Positions 26,234 to 34,702 of a stretch of 64,000 nt of DNA are shown piece after piece. Under the pieces are notes generated by a model. That model searched no databases and was not told where the DNA came from. It was given only the letters and a program-made list of their open reading frames with translations. Location: NCBI RefSeq assembly GCF_020982545.1, contig NZ_JAJKLK010000022.1, positions 62,001 to 126,000 of the forward strand. The letters run 5' to 3'. The stretch comes from Streptomyces sp. MNU76. GTDB lineage: Bacteria > Actinomycetota > Actinomycetes > Streptomycetales > Streptomycetaceae. The stretch's first letter is position 1. The number at the start of each line of letters is the position of its first letter. The position numbers were made by a program, and so were the translations under genes.

Positions 26234-27535
26234 TCAGGCCCCCCAGGTCCGGGCCCTGAGCGGGAGGCCCGACGCACCCCCTTCCGGCGGCCGTACGGCC
26301 AGTACCTGGTTGACGCCGAGGTGGTTGCGTTCGAAGCCGAGGGCGGAAGCGGCCATGTACAGGCGCCAGACCCGGGCGCGACCGGGGCCGACCAGGGCGA
26401 CCGCGTGCGCCCAGCGGGCTTCGAGGTTGGTGACCCAGGCGCGCAGGGTCAGGGCGTAGTGCTCGCGCAGGGACTCCACGTCGCGGACCTCGAACCCGGC
26501 GCGTTCGATCTGGGTGACGGTGGTGCCGATCGGGGCGAGTTCGCCGTCCGGGAAGACGTACGCGTCGATGAAGCCGTCGACGGAGTACGCGCTCTCGTCG
26601 CGCCGCGGCCGCCGGGAGATCTGGTGGTTGAGCAGCCGCCCGCCCGGGGCGAGCAGCCGGTACAGATCCTCGGCGTACTCCAGGTACCGGTCCGCGCCCA
26701 CGTGTTCGGCCATGCCGACGGAGGAGATCGCGTCGTAGGGCCCGTCGACGACGTCGCGGTAGTCCTGGACACGGATCTCGACGCGGTCGGTGAGGCCCTC
26801 GTCGGCGACGCGTTTGCGGGCGTAGGCGGCCTGCTCCTGGGAGAGGGTGACGCCGACGACACGGACGCCGTACTCGCGGGCGGCGTGCACGGCCATCGAG
26901 CCCCAGCCGCAGCCGACGTCCAGGAGCCGCTGCCCAGGGCGCAGGTCGAGCTTGCGGCAGATGAGGTCGAGCTTGTCGTGCTGGGCGGCCTCCAGGGTGG
27001 TGGTGCCGTCGGAGGCGGCCCAGTAGGCGCAGGAGTACACCATCGACGGGCCGAGGACGGCCTCGTAGAAGTCGTTGCCCACGTCGTAGTGGTGGCTGAC
27101 GGCACGTCTGTCGGTGCGTCTGGTGTGCCGGTGGCGGCTGCGGACCTCCTCGCGGGGAGGTGCGGGCGGGACCAGGACGGCGGGGCCGGCCAGCTTCAGC
27201 AGCTCCTTGACGGCCGTCCGCGCCCGGGGGTCGCGCAGGACGTCGGGGAGGCTCCGGGCGGGCTCGTCCCGCTCCCACACGTGTGCGGCCACCAGGTCCA
27301 GTACGGCGTACAGGTCGCCCTCGACCCGGAGGTCACCGGCGACCCAGGCGCGGGCCAGGCCCAGTTCGCCGGGCTTCCACAGCATTCGGCGCAGGGCCCT
27401 GCGGTTGCGTACGACGAGGGCGGGGGCCTCGGGCGGTCCCGCCGTCGATCCGTCCCAGGCCCGCAGGCGGACCGGGAGCGGGGCCCCCGACAACTGCTCG
27501 AACAGGGTCTTCAGCCGCGACGCGGCGTCCTGCAT
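26234..27535 (-). CDS. Cyclopropane-fatty-acyl-phospholipid synthase-family methyltransferase
   Basis: 433 residues. The N-terminal SCP2-like part (PVRLRAWDGSTAGPPEAPALVV) is followed by the SAM-dependent domain: VSHHYDVGNDFYEAVLGPSMVYSCAYW, SAM motif I LLDVGCGWGSMAVHAA, and the catalytic region NHQISRRPR ... ERAGFEVRDVESLREHYALTLRAW. It would transfer a methylene or methyl group to unsaturated acyl chains of membrane phospholipids. ATG 27535 lies eight bases after GGAGG. The gene is monocistronic, convergent with the exporter, and is preceded by a pair of dispersed repeats. Confidence 0.92.
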   Translation of the reverse strand: MQDAASRLKTLFEQLSGAPLPVRLRAWDGSTAGPPEAPALVVRNRRALRRMLWKPGELGLARAWVAGDLRVEGDLYAVLDLVAAHVWERDEPARSLPDVLRDPRARTAVKELLKLAGPAVLVPPAPPREEVRSRHRHTRRTDRRAVSHHYDVGNDFYEAVLGPSMVYSCAYWAASDGTTTLEAAQHDKLDLICRKLDLRPGQRLLDVGCGWGSMAVHAAREYGVRVVGVTLSQEQAAYARKRVADEGLTDRVEIRVQDYRDVVDGPYDAISSVGMAEHVGADRYLEYAEDLYRLLAPGGRLLNHQISRRPRRDESAYSVDGFIDAYVFPDGELAPIGTTVTQIERAGFEVRDVESLREHYALTLRAWVTNLEARWAHAVALVGPGRARVWRLYMAASALGFERNHLGVNQVLAVRPPEGGASGLPLRARTWGA

Positions 27536-27654
27536 GGCGCACACCTCCGTGACAACAGATCCCGGAATGTCCAACGCCACGGTAATCACCAGGGAGGCTG
27601 CGTCGTATTCCCTGTGCGAGGTGTGTTGTTCGGCCGCGGGTGCGTGGGGGCTGG

Positions 27655-27757
27655 TCGCGCAGTTCCCCGCGCCCCTGAAGGACCAGGCCCTGCGGGCCCG
27701 AAAGCACGGGGCGCAGCCCCTGCTTTCCAGGGGCGCGGGGAACTGCGCGAGAAGCCC
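27655..27757. repeat. Inverted pair of the dispersed intergenic repeat
   Basis: TCGCGCAGTTCCCCGCGCCC at 27655 and its reverse complement ending near 27750 enclose about 50 bases that also self-pair (GGGCCCGAAAGCACGGGGC-like). The whole can fold into a long hairpin, unlike the wider-spaced pair at 17111/17390. Confidence 0.75.
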
Positions 27758-27811
27758 CACCGGGCCCGCGGTCGCCCACGAAACCGAACCCCCACCCCTG
27801 CCGCGCACGCC

Positions 27812-27848
27812 AAAAGGCCCCCCGCACCACGGATGGCGGGAGGCCCTT
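27812..27848 (-). terminator. Rho-independent terminator after ndh
   Basis: On the minus strand AAGGGCCTCCCGCC pairs with GCGGGGGGCC, followed by TTTT (27815-27812). It ends the ndh transcript 17 bases after the stop. Confidence 0.8.
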
Positions 27849-27864
27849 CGGACGGGTCAGGAAA

Positions 27865-29247
27865 TCAGGAGGCCTTGGCCTTTTCCCCGGTCTTGCTCGC
27901 AACAGCGACCGGCGCCGGCTTCGCCGCCTCGTAGAACTCCTCGCGCGGAGTCTCGATCGCGCCGAGGGAGACGACCTCGCGCTTGAGGAACATCGCGAGC
28001 GTCCAGTCGGCGAAGACCCGGATCTTGCGGTTCCAGGTCGGCATGGCGAGACCGTGGTAGCCACGGTGCATGTACCACGCCAGGCGGCCCTTGAGCTTGA
28101 TCTTCATCTTGCCCATGACGATCATCGCGACGCCCTTGTGGAGGCCGAGGCCCGCCACCGCACCCTTGTTGGAGTGCGCGTACTCCTTCTGCGGGAAGCC
28201 CCGCATACCGGAGACCACGTTGTCGCCGAGGACCCTGGCCTGACGCAGCGCGTGCTGCGCGTTCGGCGGGCACCAGGCGTTCTCGATGCCGGCCTTGCGG
28301 GCGGCGACGTCCGGGACCTGCGCGTTGTCGCCGGCGGCCCAGATGTAGTCGGTGCCGGTGACCTGGAGCGTCGGCTGGGCGTCGACGTGGCCACGCGGGC
28401 CGAGCGGCAGGCCGTAGCGGGAGAGGACCGGGTTCGGCTTGACGCCGGCGGTCCAGACGATCGTGTTGGAGTCGACCTCCAGGCCGTTCTTCAGCACGAC
28501 GTGGCCGTCGACGCAGGAGTCCATGGAGGTGTTGAGGTAGACCTCGACCCCACGGCCCTCCAGGTGCTCCTTGCCGTAGCTGCCGAGCTTCGGGCCGACC
28601 TCGGGGAGGATCTTGTCGGCGGCGTCGACGAGCACGAAGCGCATGTCCTCACGGGACACGTTCTTGTAGTACTTCGCGGCGTCGCGGGCCATGTCCTCGA
28701 CCTCGCCGATGGTCTCCGCACCCGCGAAGCCACCGCCCACGAAGACGAAGGTCAACGCCTTGCGGCGGACGTCCTCGTCGGTCGTGGAGTCGGCCTTGTC
28801 GAGCTGCTCGAGGACGTGGTTGCGCAGGCCGATGGCCTCCTCGATGCCCTTCATACCGATGCCCTGCTCGGCGAGGCCGGGGATCGGGAAGGTGCGGGAG
28901 ACCGCGCCGAGCGCGATCACCAGGTAGTCGAAGGGCAGCTCGTACGCCTCGCCGACCAGCGGGGCGATCGTGGCGACCTTGCGGTCCTGGTCGATGGTGG
29001 TGACCCGACCGGTGAGGACCTCCGCCTTCGGCAGCACGCGTCGCAACGGGACGACGACGTGCCGGGGGGAGATGCTGCCGGCGGCGGCTTCGGGGAGGAA
29101 GGGCTGGTAGGTCATGTACGACCGGGGGTCGACGACCGTGACGGTCGCCTCGCCGTAGCGCATCTTCTTGAGGATGCGCCGAGCTGCGTACAGGCCTACG
29201 TACCCACCGCCTACTACGAGGATCCTGGGACGCTCCGTGGTGCTCAT
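27865..29247 (-). CDS. ndh: Type II NADH dehydrogenase (NAD(P)/FAD-dependent oxidoreductase)
   Basis: 460 residues, standard for NDH-2. The N-terminal FAD Rossmann motif is ILVVGGGYVGLYAARRI, the second NAD(P)H motif FVFVGGGFAGAETIGEVEDM lies mid-protein, and the FAD-contacting IWAAGDNAQVPD comes later. The C-terminal amphipathic Lys/Arg-rich segment would bind the membrane face. It passes electrons from NADH to menaquinone without pumping protons. The start is ATG 29247; the ribosome site is weak. Possible Rex operators lie upstream (29282-29299 and 29555-29572), which would link expression to the NADH/NAD+ ratio. Confidence 0.95.
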   Translation of the reverse strand: MSTTERPRILVVGGGYVGLYAARRILKKMRYGEATVTVVDPRSYMTYQPFLPEAAAGSISPRHVVVPLRRVLPKAEVLTGRVTTIDQDRKVATIAPLVGEAYELPFDYLVIALGAVSRTFPIPGLAEQGIGMKGIEEAIGLRNHVLEQLDKADSTTDEDVRRKALTFVFVGGGFAGAETIGEVEDMARDAAKYYKNVSREDMRFVLVDAADKILPEVGPKLGSYGKEHLEGRGVEVYLNTSMDSCVDGHVVLKNGLEVDSNTIVWTAGVKPNPVLSRYGLPLGPRGHVDAQPTLQVTGTDYIWAAGDNAQVPDVAARKAGIENAWCPPNAQHALRQARVLGDNVVSGMRGFPQKEYAHSNKGAVAGLGLHKGVAMIVMGKMKIKLKGRLAWYMHRGYHGLAMPTWNRKIRVFADWTLAMFLKREVVSLGAIETPREEFYEAAKPAPVAVASKTGEKAKAS

Positions 29248-29281
29248 GCCATCGAGTATGTACCCGCCATACGGGGGTCGC

Positions 29282-29299
29282 TCGTGCGCCCCTTCACAA
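29282..29299. promoter_or_regulatory. Weak Rex-like site close to ndh
   Basis: TCGTGCG-CCCC-TTCACAA keeps a perfect right half of the Rex consensus TTGTGAA-n4-TTCACAA and 4 of 7 in the left half. It is 35 bases from the ndh start. Confidence 0.35.
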
Positions 29300-29554
29300 G
29301 CTTCTCCACGCCCTCTGCTACACTCCGCGACCCCTCTGGCCGGACCCACCGCCCACCAGGGGACCGGCCGGGGGGTTTGACCGTTGTCAAGGCCGCGTGA
29401 ACTGCCGTTCCGGCCTCTCGGGGGTCCTGGACCACCCTTCCGTTTCACACGGACGAGACCCCCGCGAAAACCCTTCGGGGGCACCCTGTTGACCCCTTGG
29501 AGCCCCGGAACGCTCTGCGGAGCCTCAAAACATCGCTCAACAGGGGCGATTCTC

Positions 29555-29572
29555 TTGTGAAGAACTTCACGA
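29555..29572. promoter_or_regulatory. Rex-like operator (ROP) upstream of ndh
   Basis: TTGTGAA-GAAC-TTCACGA matches 13 of the 14 conserved bases of the redox-sensing repressor Rex consensus with the right four-base spacing. It is about 308 bases upstream of the ndh start, farther than typical, so it may flag a distal promoter. Confidence 0.55.
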
Positions 29573-29696
29573 ACTTTGTCGGCGCCGGGTCGGCGAGAGA
29601 TGCCGGAGCACCCCTCGGACGCGCTCATACGTTATCCGAACAGCTCAAGCGAGGGCTACCGGCGAGTAGTAAACACTTGCTCACAAGCGCCCGTGG

Positions 29697-29718
29697 GCCG
29701 CCGGGAGGACCCGGCGGC
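29697..29718 (-). terminator. Hairpin terminator after ppx
   Basis: GCCGCCGGG (29697-29705) pairs with CCCGGCGGC (29710-29718) with a four-base loop, 10 bases after the ppx stop on the minus strand. Confidence 0.65.
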
Positions 29719-29728
29719 CACCCCGGAA

Positions 29729-30670
29729 CTACGCCACGGACCAGGCGATGCCGTCCAGAATGTCGTGTTCGCTCACCACGACCTCCGTCGCCCCGATCCG
29801 CTCCATGATCGACAGCAGGACGAGGGCGCCCGCCGCGATCACGTCCACCCGCCCGGGATGCATCGACGGGACCGCCTCCCGCTCGGCGTGCGTGGACCGC
29901 AGCAGCCACTCGGTGATCTCGCGGACCCGGTCGTGGGCGATCCGCGAGTGGTGGATGGCCGCCGAGTCGTACGCGGGCAGATCCTGGGCGATCGCGGACA
30001 GGGTGGTGACCGAACCCGCCAGCCCGACCAGGGTGTGCGCCTCGCGCAGCGGCACGTCCCGCTCGGCGAGGTCGAGGGCCGCCTCGATGTCGGCGCGGAT
30101 CGCGGCGATCTGCTCCGGCCCCGGCGGGTCGACGACCGCCCCGTCCCGGACGAGGTGCCGCTCGGTCAGCCGTACGCAGCCGATGTCCACCGAGCGGGCG
30201 CCGCGCACCCGCCCGTCGCCGACGACGAACTCGGTGGAGCCGCCGCCGATGTCCACCACCAGGTACGGCGTGGTGAGGTCGGTGCGGCCCGTCAGCTCCT
30301 TGGTGGCGCCGGTGAAGGAGAACTCGGCCTCCCGGTCGCCGGAGATCACCTCGGGCTCGACGCCGAGGATGTCGAAGACCCCGCGCACGAAGTCCTCCCG
30401 GTTCTCGGCGTCCCGGGAGGCGGAGGTGGCCACGAAACGGATCCGCTCGGCGCCCAGCTCCTTGATGACGGCCGCGTACTCACGGCAGGCCGCGAAGGTC
30501 CGCTCCAGCGCCTCGGGGGCCAGCCGTCCCGTACGGTCCACGCCCTGGCCCAGCCGCACGATGATCATCCGCCGGTCCAGCTCGACGAGCTCACCGGTGG
30601 CCGGGTCGGCGTCGGCGACGAGGAGCCGGATGGAGTTCGTACCGCAGTCGACGGCGGCGACCCGGGTCAC
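29729..30670 (-). CDS. Exopolyphosphatase / guanosine pentaphosphate phosphatase family (Ppx/GppA)
   Basis: 313 residues of the ASKHA-fold Ppx/GppA family. The phosphate-1 loop is VAAVDCGTNSIRLLV, phosphate-2 is LVVDIGGGSTEFVVG, and GLAGSVTTLSAIA follows. It lacks the extra C-terminal domains of the E. coli enzymes, as is usual for the short actinobacterial form. It hydrolyses terminal phosphate from polyphosphate or converts pppGpp to ppGpp; which is not decidable here. The GTG start overlaps the DUF501 stop as GTGA and has GAGGAGG upstream. It is the last gene of the DivIC-DUF501-ppx run. Confidence 0.92.
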   Translation of the reverse strand: MTRVAAVDCGTNSIRLLVADADPATGELVELDRRMIIVRLGQGVDRTGRLAPEALERTFAACREYAAVIKELGAERIRFVATSASRDAENREDFVRGVFDILGVEPEVISGDREAEFSFTGATKELTGRTDLTTPYLVVDIGGGSTEFVVGDGRVRGARSVDIGCVRLTERHLVRDGAVVDPPGPEQIAAIRADIEAALDLAERDVPLREAHTLVGLAGSVTTLSAIAQDLPAYDSAAIHHSRIAHDRVREITEWLLRSTHAEREAVPSMHPGRVDVIAAGALVLLSIMERIGATEVVVSEHDILDGIAWSVA

Positions 30671-31218
30671 CGGTCCTCCTCCTGCTCGGTCTTCTCGGGC
30701 GCCGACGCCGGCACGACGCACGGGCCCTTGGCCCACCACTCCGGCAGCATGGCGATCGCCTCGTCGCCCAGCGGGTTGACGCCGGGACCGGCGGCCAGCG
30801 AGTGGCCGACGAGGACGTGCAGGCACTTCACCCGGTCCGGCATGCCGCCCGCGCTGGGGAAGCCCTCCAGGACCTCGATCTCGTCACGGCGGGCGATGTA
30901 GTCCTCGTGCGCGGCCCGGTAGGCGGCGGCCAGCTCCGGGTCGGTCCCCAGCCGCTCCGTCATCTCCTTCATCACGCCGTTCGCCTCCAGCGTGCCGATC
31001 GCGGAGGCCGCGCGCGGACACGTCAGGTAGTACGTCGTGGGGAAGGGCGTCCCGTCCGGCAGGCGCGGCGCCGTCTCGACGACGTCCGGCTGTCCGCAGG
31101 GGCAGCGGTGCGCGATGGCGCGCAGCCCGCGCGGCGGGCGGCCCAACTGCTGCTGGAAGGCCTCGACGTCGGCGTCGGTCGGCTCGGTGCGCGGGGTGGG
31201 CGGCGGAGGGGTCTGCAT
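30667..31218 (-). CDS. DUF501 domain protein
   Basis: 183 residues. The conserved DUF501 core has CPCGQPDVVETAPRLPDGTPFPTTYYLTCPRAASAIGTLEANGVM, with Cys residues that could bind a metal, and GGMPDRVKCLHVLVGHSLAAGPGVNPLGDEA. Function is unknown, but the gene is nearly always found between divIC and ppx in actinobacteria (recalled). ATG 31218 has only a weak GCAGG upstream. Translation is coupled to ppx. Confidence 0.88.
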   Translation of the reverse strand: MQTPPPPTPRTEPTDADVEAFQQQLGRPPRGLRAIAHRCPCGQPDVVETAPRLPDGTPFPTTYYLTCPRAASAIGTLEANGVMKEMTERLGTDPELAAAYRAAHEDYIARRDEIEVLEGFPSAGGMPDRVKCLHVLVGHSLAAGPGVNPLGDEAIAMLPEWWAKGPCVVPASAPEKTEQEEDR

Positions 31219-31276
31219 AACCTGCTACTCAAGTCCTCGGTGTGGCTCATCGGTTGACGGTCACGAAGGTGGCCGT

Positions 31277-31759
31277 TCAGCTGTCGGCGGCGTCGGCCTT
31301 GTCGACCCCGTCCCAGACATTGGTGTACCAGGGACGGTCGGCCGCCCCCTGGGTCGTACGGGACTGCTTCGCCGCGTCCGGGTCGATCATCGTGTAACCG
31401 GTCTCGCCCGGCATCACATAGTGCAGCCGCTCGCGGATGCGCTGCTCGGCGTACGCGTCGTCCTTCCAGCGCGCCTTGAGGTCGCGCAACTCCTCGACCC
31501 GCTCGCGCGCCTCCTCCCGCTCCCGCTGCGTGTCGGCGATCTCGGCGCGCTGGGAGACGTACTGCCTCATGGGATAGGCGAGCGCCACGATCATCGAGCA
31601 GAGGACCAGGGCGAGCAGCGCGGCCCGGCCGGTCAGCCGGGAGCGGCGGACCTGGCGCTTGGCCTGGGAGCGGTAGACCCGTGCGGCCGTCTGCTCACCG
31701 AGCACCTTCAGCCGGGTCGCGGTGGAGAAACGGTCCCGGTCCCGGTCCTTCACGGCCAT
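31277..31759 (-). CDS. divIC: Septum formation initiator, DivIC/FtsB family
   Basis: 160 residues: a basic cytoplasmic N-terminus, one membrane helix (GRAALLALVLCSMIVALAYPM, about 45-65), an extracytoplasmic coiled coil (YVSQRAEIADTQREREEARERVEELRDLKARW) and a short C-terminal domain. This is the FtsB/DivIC plan; with FtsL and FtsQ/DivIB it activates septal wall synthesis. ATG 31759 is preceded by GGGGAAG. It follows enolase at a distance of 153 bases, with a hairpin between. Confidence 0.9.
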   Translation of the reverse strand: MAVKDRDRDRFSTATRLKVLGEQTAARVYRSQAKRQVRRSRLTGRAALLALVLCSMIVALAYPMRQYVSQRAEIADTQREREEARERVEELRDLKARWKDDAYAEQRIRERLHYVMPGETGYTMIDPDAAKQSRTTQGAADRPWYTNVWDGVDKADAADS

Positions 31760-31804
31760 GTCCCGCTTCCCCTTCCGCTTCTGCCTTCTGCCGCGCGCAC
31801 GCGC

Positions 31805-31846
31805 GTACGTCCCCGCACACGGTACGGGACCGGTACGGGGACGTAC
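31805..31846 (-). terminator. Hairpin between enolase and divIC
   Basis: GTACGTCCCCG (31805-31815) pairs with CGGGGACGTAC (31836-31846). It lies 67 bases after the enolase stop and may end or attenuate that transcript before divIC. Confidence 0.65.
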
Positions 31847-31912
31847 GTACGACTGGCTCGGGCCGGGCCCTCAACGGCTCAGCTCTTCGAGGTGGCTCAG
31901 CCCTTGCTGTGC

Positions 31913-33202
31913 TTACTGGTTCGCAGAGCGAAACCGCGGGAAGGCGGAGCGGCCGGCGTACACCGCGGCGTCGTCGAGGATCTCCTCGATGCGCAGCAGC
32001 TGGTTGTACTTGGCGACGCGGTCCGAGCGGGCCGGGGCGCCGGTCTTGATCTGGCCGCAGTTCACGGCGACGGCGAGGTCGGCGATGGTGACGTCCTCGG
32101 TCTCGCCGGAGCGGTGGGACATCATGCACTTGAAGCCGTTGCGCTGGGCCAGCTCGACGGCGTCCAGGGTCTCGGTCAGCGAACCGATCTGGTTGACCTT
32201 GACCAGCAGGGCGTTGGCGGAGCCCTCCTCGATACCGCGGGCGAGGCGCTCGGGGTTGGTGACGAAGAGGTCGTCGCCGACGATCTGGACCTTGTCGCCC
32301 AGCTTGTCGGTGATGGTCTTCCAGCCGGCCCAGTCGTCCTCGAACAGCGGGTCCTCGATGGAGACGAGCGGGTACGACGCGACGAGGTCGGCGTAGTACT
32401 CGGTCATCTCGGCGGCGGAGCGCTCCTTGCCCTCGAAGGTGTAGACGCCGTCCTTGTAGAACTCGGAGGCGGCGACGTCGAGCGCCAGGGCGATCTGCTC
32501 GCCGGGGGTGTAGCCGGCCTCCTTGATGGCCTCGAGGATGAGGTCCAGGGCGGCGCGGTTGGACTCCAGGTTCGGGGCGAAGCCGCCCTCGTCGCCGAGG
32601 CCGGTGGACAGGCCCTTGGTCTTCAGCACCTTCTTGAGGGTGTGGTAGACCTCGGCGCCCCAGCGCAGGGCCTCGGAGAAGGACTCCGCGCCGATGGGGG
32701 CGATCATGAACTCCTGGATGTCCACGTTGGAGTCGGCGTGCGAGCCGCCGTTCAGGATGTTCATCATCGGAACGGGCAGCAGGTGCGCGTTCGGGCCGCC
32801 CAGGTAGCGGAAGAGCGGCAGGTCGCTGGCCTCGGAGGCGGCGTGGGCGACGGCGAGGGAGACGCCGAGGATGGCGTTGGCGCCGAGGGAGCCCTTGTTG
32901 TCGGTGGCGTCCAGGTCGAACATCGCCTGGTCGATGAGGCGCTGCTCGGTGGCGTCGTAGCCGACGAGCTCCGGGCCGATCTGCTCGATCACGGCGAGGA
33001 CGGCCTTCTCGACACCCTTGCCGAGGTAGCGGTTGGGGTCGCCGTCACGGAGCTCGATGGCTTCGAAGGCACCGGTGGAGGCGCCGGACGGGACGGCGGC
33101 ACGACCGGTGCTGCCGTCGTCGAGGCCGACCTCGACCTCGACGGTGGGGTTGCCTCGCGAGTCGAGGATTTCCCGGGCTACGACGACGTCGATGGACGGC
33201 AC
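31913..33202 (-). CDS. eno: Enolase
   Basis: 429 residues, the usual enolase length. It catalyses 2-phosphoglycerate to phosphoenolpyruvate in glycolysis, with Mg2+. Diagnostic segments are REILDSRGNPTVEVEV at the N-terminus, PSGASTG, GGSHADSNVDIQEFMI, the metal ligands in SIEDPL, the catalytic Lys in LLVKVNQIGSLTET, and SHRSGETEDV near the end. The GTG at 33202 is chosen because AAGGAG sits seven bases upstream and orthologs begin PSIDVVVAREILDS. A good promoter lies about 105 bases upstream. Confidence 0.98.
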   Translation of the reverse strand: MPSIDVVVAREILDSRGNPTVEVEVGLDDGSTGRAAVPSGASTGAFEAIELRDGDPNRYLGKGVEKAVLAVIEQIGPELVGYDATEQRLIDQAMFDLDATDNKGSLGANAILGVSLAVAHAASEASDLPLFRYLGGPNAHLLPVPMMNILNGGSHADSNVDIQEFMIAPIGAESFSEALRWGAEVYHTLKKVLKTKGLSTGLGDEGGFAPNLESNRAALDLILEAIKEAGYTPGEQIALALDVAASEFYKDGVYTFEGKERSAAEMTEYYADLVASYPLVSIEDPLFEDDWAGWKTITDKLGDKVQIVGDDLFVTNPERLARGIEEGSANALLVKVNQIGSLTETLDAVELAQRNGFKCMMSHRSGETEDVTIADLAVAVNCGQIKTGAPARSDRVAKYNQLLRIEEILDDAAVYAGRSAFPRFRSANQ

Positions 33203-33316
33203 GAGCATCTCCTTCATGGGATGTGACGCGGAAGTGCGGGGCCCGCGGGCCTTGCGACTAGAGCCTAACCGCCCCGGGCGCGTCGGCAGCCGACCGACCG
33301 TCCCGTGGACAGACAG

Positions 33317-33345
33317 ACGGTACCTATTGTTTCTGCCCGGAACAA
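33317..33345 (-). promoter_or_regulatory. Likely housekeeping promoter of enolase
   Basis: Minus strand: -35 TTGTTC (33345-33340), 17-base spacer, -10 TACCGT (33322-33317). Its strength and position 115 bases upstream of the start fit a sigma-HrdB promoter. Confidence 0.6.
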
Positions 33346-33403
33346 AGGGGGGTGGGCGAGAAGGTGAACGGGAAGGGGCCGGAGGGGCCGCGCGCGCATG
33401 AAA

Positions 33404-33444
33404 GCCCCGCCCGGTGCGTACGGGGAATGCGCACCGGAGCGGGG
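33404..33444 (-). terminator. Hairpin terminator after the first rpf gene
   Basis: GCCCCGC-CGGTGCG pairs with CGCACCGG-GCGGGG, followed on the minus strand by TTTC. It lies 188 bases after the rpf stop. The remaining gap (33203-33631) holds the enolase promoter and no convincing gene. Confidence 0.65.
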
Positions 33445-33631
33445 AGCCCGTGGGGACGGGGGGGACGGCCCTCACGAGGTCTTCACTATGGAGGACACGG
33501 ATGTGAGCGGGCTGTGGTTCAGCCGGGAAGCGGCCCGATTTCTCGGCCCGGCCGAACCCGCCCCGCCTGCCCGGCCGTAGGGGCGACCGTGGGGGCGGCA
33601 GGCGTGCGGTGGCCGTCGCCTACACCGGGGG

Positions 33632-34315
33632 TCAGCTCAGGTGGAGCTGCTGGCCCGGGTAGATGAAGTCGGCGTCGTCGATGATGTCCTTGTTCAGCTC
33701 GAAGAGCTTCTCCCAGCCACCCTTGACGTTCTTCTTCTCGGCGATGGCGCTGAGGGTGTCGCCGGTGACGACCTTGTACTCGCCGTCGCCCTTCTTGACC
33801 TTCTTGCCGGTCGGGGTCTCGACGGTGGCGCGCTCGGAGGAACGGGAGGCCCGGGTGTCCTCGGTGCTCTTCTCGCTGCTCTCCTGGGTGCTCTTCCGCG
33901 AGGAGCCGGAGTTCGAGGAGGCGGCGGCGCCGTCGTACGAGGCGCTGGACAGGCCCTTGCCGCAGACCGGCCAGGCACCCTTGCCCTGGCCCGCGAGGAC
34001 CTTCTCGGCGATCGCGATCTGCTGGGCCTTGGTCGCCTGGTCGGCGGTGGAGGCGTACTGCGTACCGCCGTAGCCGGCCCAGGTGGAGGCCGCGAACTGC
34101 AGGCCGCCGTAGTAGCCGTTGCCGGTGTTGATGGACCAGTTGCCGCCGGACTCGCACTGGGCGACGGCGTCCCACTCGGAGGCGGTGGCGGCGGAGGCGC
34201 TGCCGGCGGCCATCAGCGGGGCGGCGATGGCGGCGGCGCCGGTGACACCGGCGACGGCGACGGCACGGGCGGCCTTGGACGGACGACGGTGCTTGCCCTT
34301 GCTGGAAAACAGCAT
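33632..34315 (-). CDS. Resuscitation-promoting factor (Rpf domain + LysM), secreted muralytic enzyme
   Basis: 227 residues. A signal peptide (residues 1-42, cleavage near ASA) is followed by the Rpf lysozyme-like domain WDAVAQCESGGNWSINTGNGYYGGLQFAASTW with the catalytic Glu at 55 and a Cys pair. A Ser/Glu/Thr-rich linker and a C-terminal LysM (YKVVTGDTLSAIAEKKNVKGGWEKLFELNK) complete it. It cleaves peptidoglycan glycan strands and promotes spore germination and outgrowth. ATG 34315 follows GGGGATCTCTCC. Expression is predicted to be controlled by the c-di-AMP riboswitch in its leader. Confidence 0.95.
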   Translation of the reverse strand: MLFSSKGKHRRPSKAARAVAVAGVTGAAAIAAPLMAAGSASAATASEWDAVAQCESGGNWSINTGNGYYGGLQFAASTWAGYGGTQYASTADQATKAQQIAIAEKVLAGQGKGAWPVCGKGLSSASYDGAAASSNSGSSRKSTQESSEKSTEDTRASRSSERATVETPTGKKVKKGDGEYKVVTGDTLSAIAEKKNVKGGWEKLFELNKDIIDDADFIYPGQQLHLS

Positions 34316-34329
34316 GGAGAGATCCCCTC

Positions 34330-34520
34330 ACCGACGCCTGCGAGGTGAGCTGTCGGGTTCGGGCCGGTTGAGTTGCCCGGCCGCGCCCGCTCGCCTCTCG
34401 GCTCACGTGGCACGGCTTCACCCCTAGCCGGTTCCGATGCGTGCGCCCCCGAAGGGCCGCAACCACCGGACCCGGCACTTACCTTGGGTCCCCCGCTCCT
34501 GCCTACGGCGCTTGACGCGA
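34330..34520 (-). ncRNA. ydaO/yuaA-type c-di-AMP riboswitch
   Basis: The minus-strand leader carries the family's conserved blocks in order: GGGGGACCCA (34494-34485), TAGGGGTGAA (34426-34417), and CCCGACAGCTCACCTCGCAGGCG (last part 34351-34335), followed closely by the ribosome site and rpf start. These are the ydaO aptamer hallmarks. In Streptomyces this class precedes rpf genes (established knowledge) and turns expression down when c-di-AMP is high. Boundaries are approximate, and the 5' edge could extend toward 34585. Confidence 0.88.
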
Positions 34521-34592
34521 CGACTGTTCCTTGCGGCCGTTGGCAGGATTCGGCGTACCGACCGCAGGGGCCCGCTGTGGCGAGCGGTCACG

Positions 34593-34622
34593 ACCGTAAA
34601 CAGGTGATTGCCCGAATTTCAA
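34593..34622 (-). promoter_or_regulatory. Likely promoter of the riboswitch-rpf transcript
   Basis: Minus strand: TTGAAA (34622-34617), 18-base spacer, TACGGT (34598-34593). This would start transcription some 65 bases before the recognisable aptamer core. Confidence 0.5.
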
Positions 34623-34702
34623 AGACGATCAGGGGGTCTGTGATTCATCTCCCACGGAGATCAAAACGGACATTCAGGGGCGAACGGTGACCCGAACTCT
34701 CG

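Larger units (their letters stand above)
27536..27864. other. Intergenic region between the methyltransferase gene and ndh
   Basis: It holds the inverted pair of dispersed repeats (27655-27757) and the terminator of the upstream ndh gene (27812-27848). No gene is seen. Confidence 0.6.
29248..29696. other. Long upstream region of ndh
   Basis: About 450 bases without a credible gene. It contains two Rex-box-like palindromes and a comparatively AT-rich tract near 29526-29690. The ndh promoter is expected here. Confidence 0.5.

Noticed and set aside
33398..33580. A 60-codon open frame upstream of enolase
   Set aside because: It overlaps a terminator hairpin, has no family match and no convincing ribosome site.
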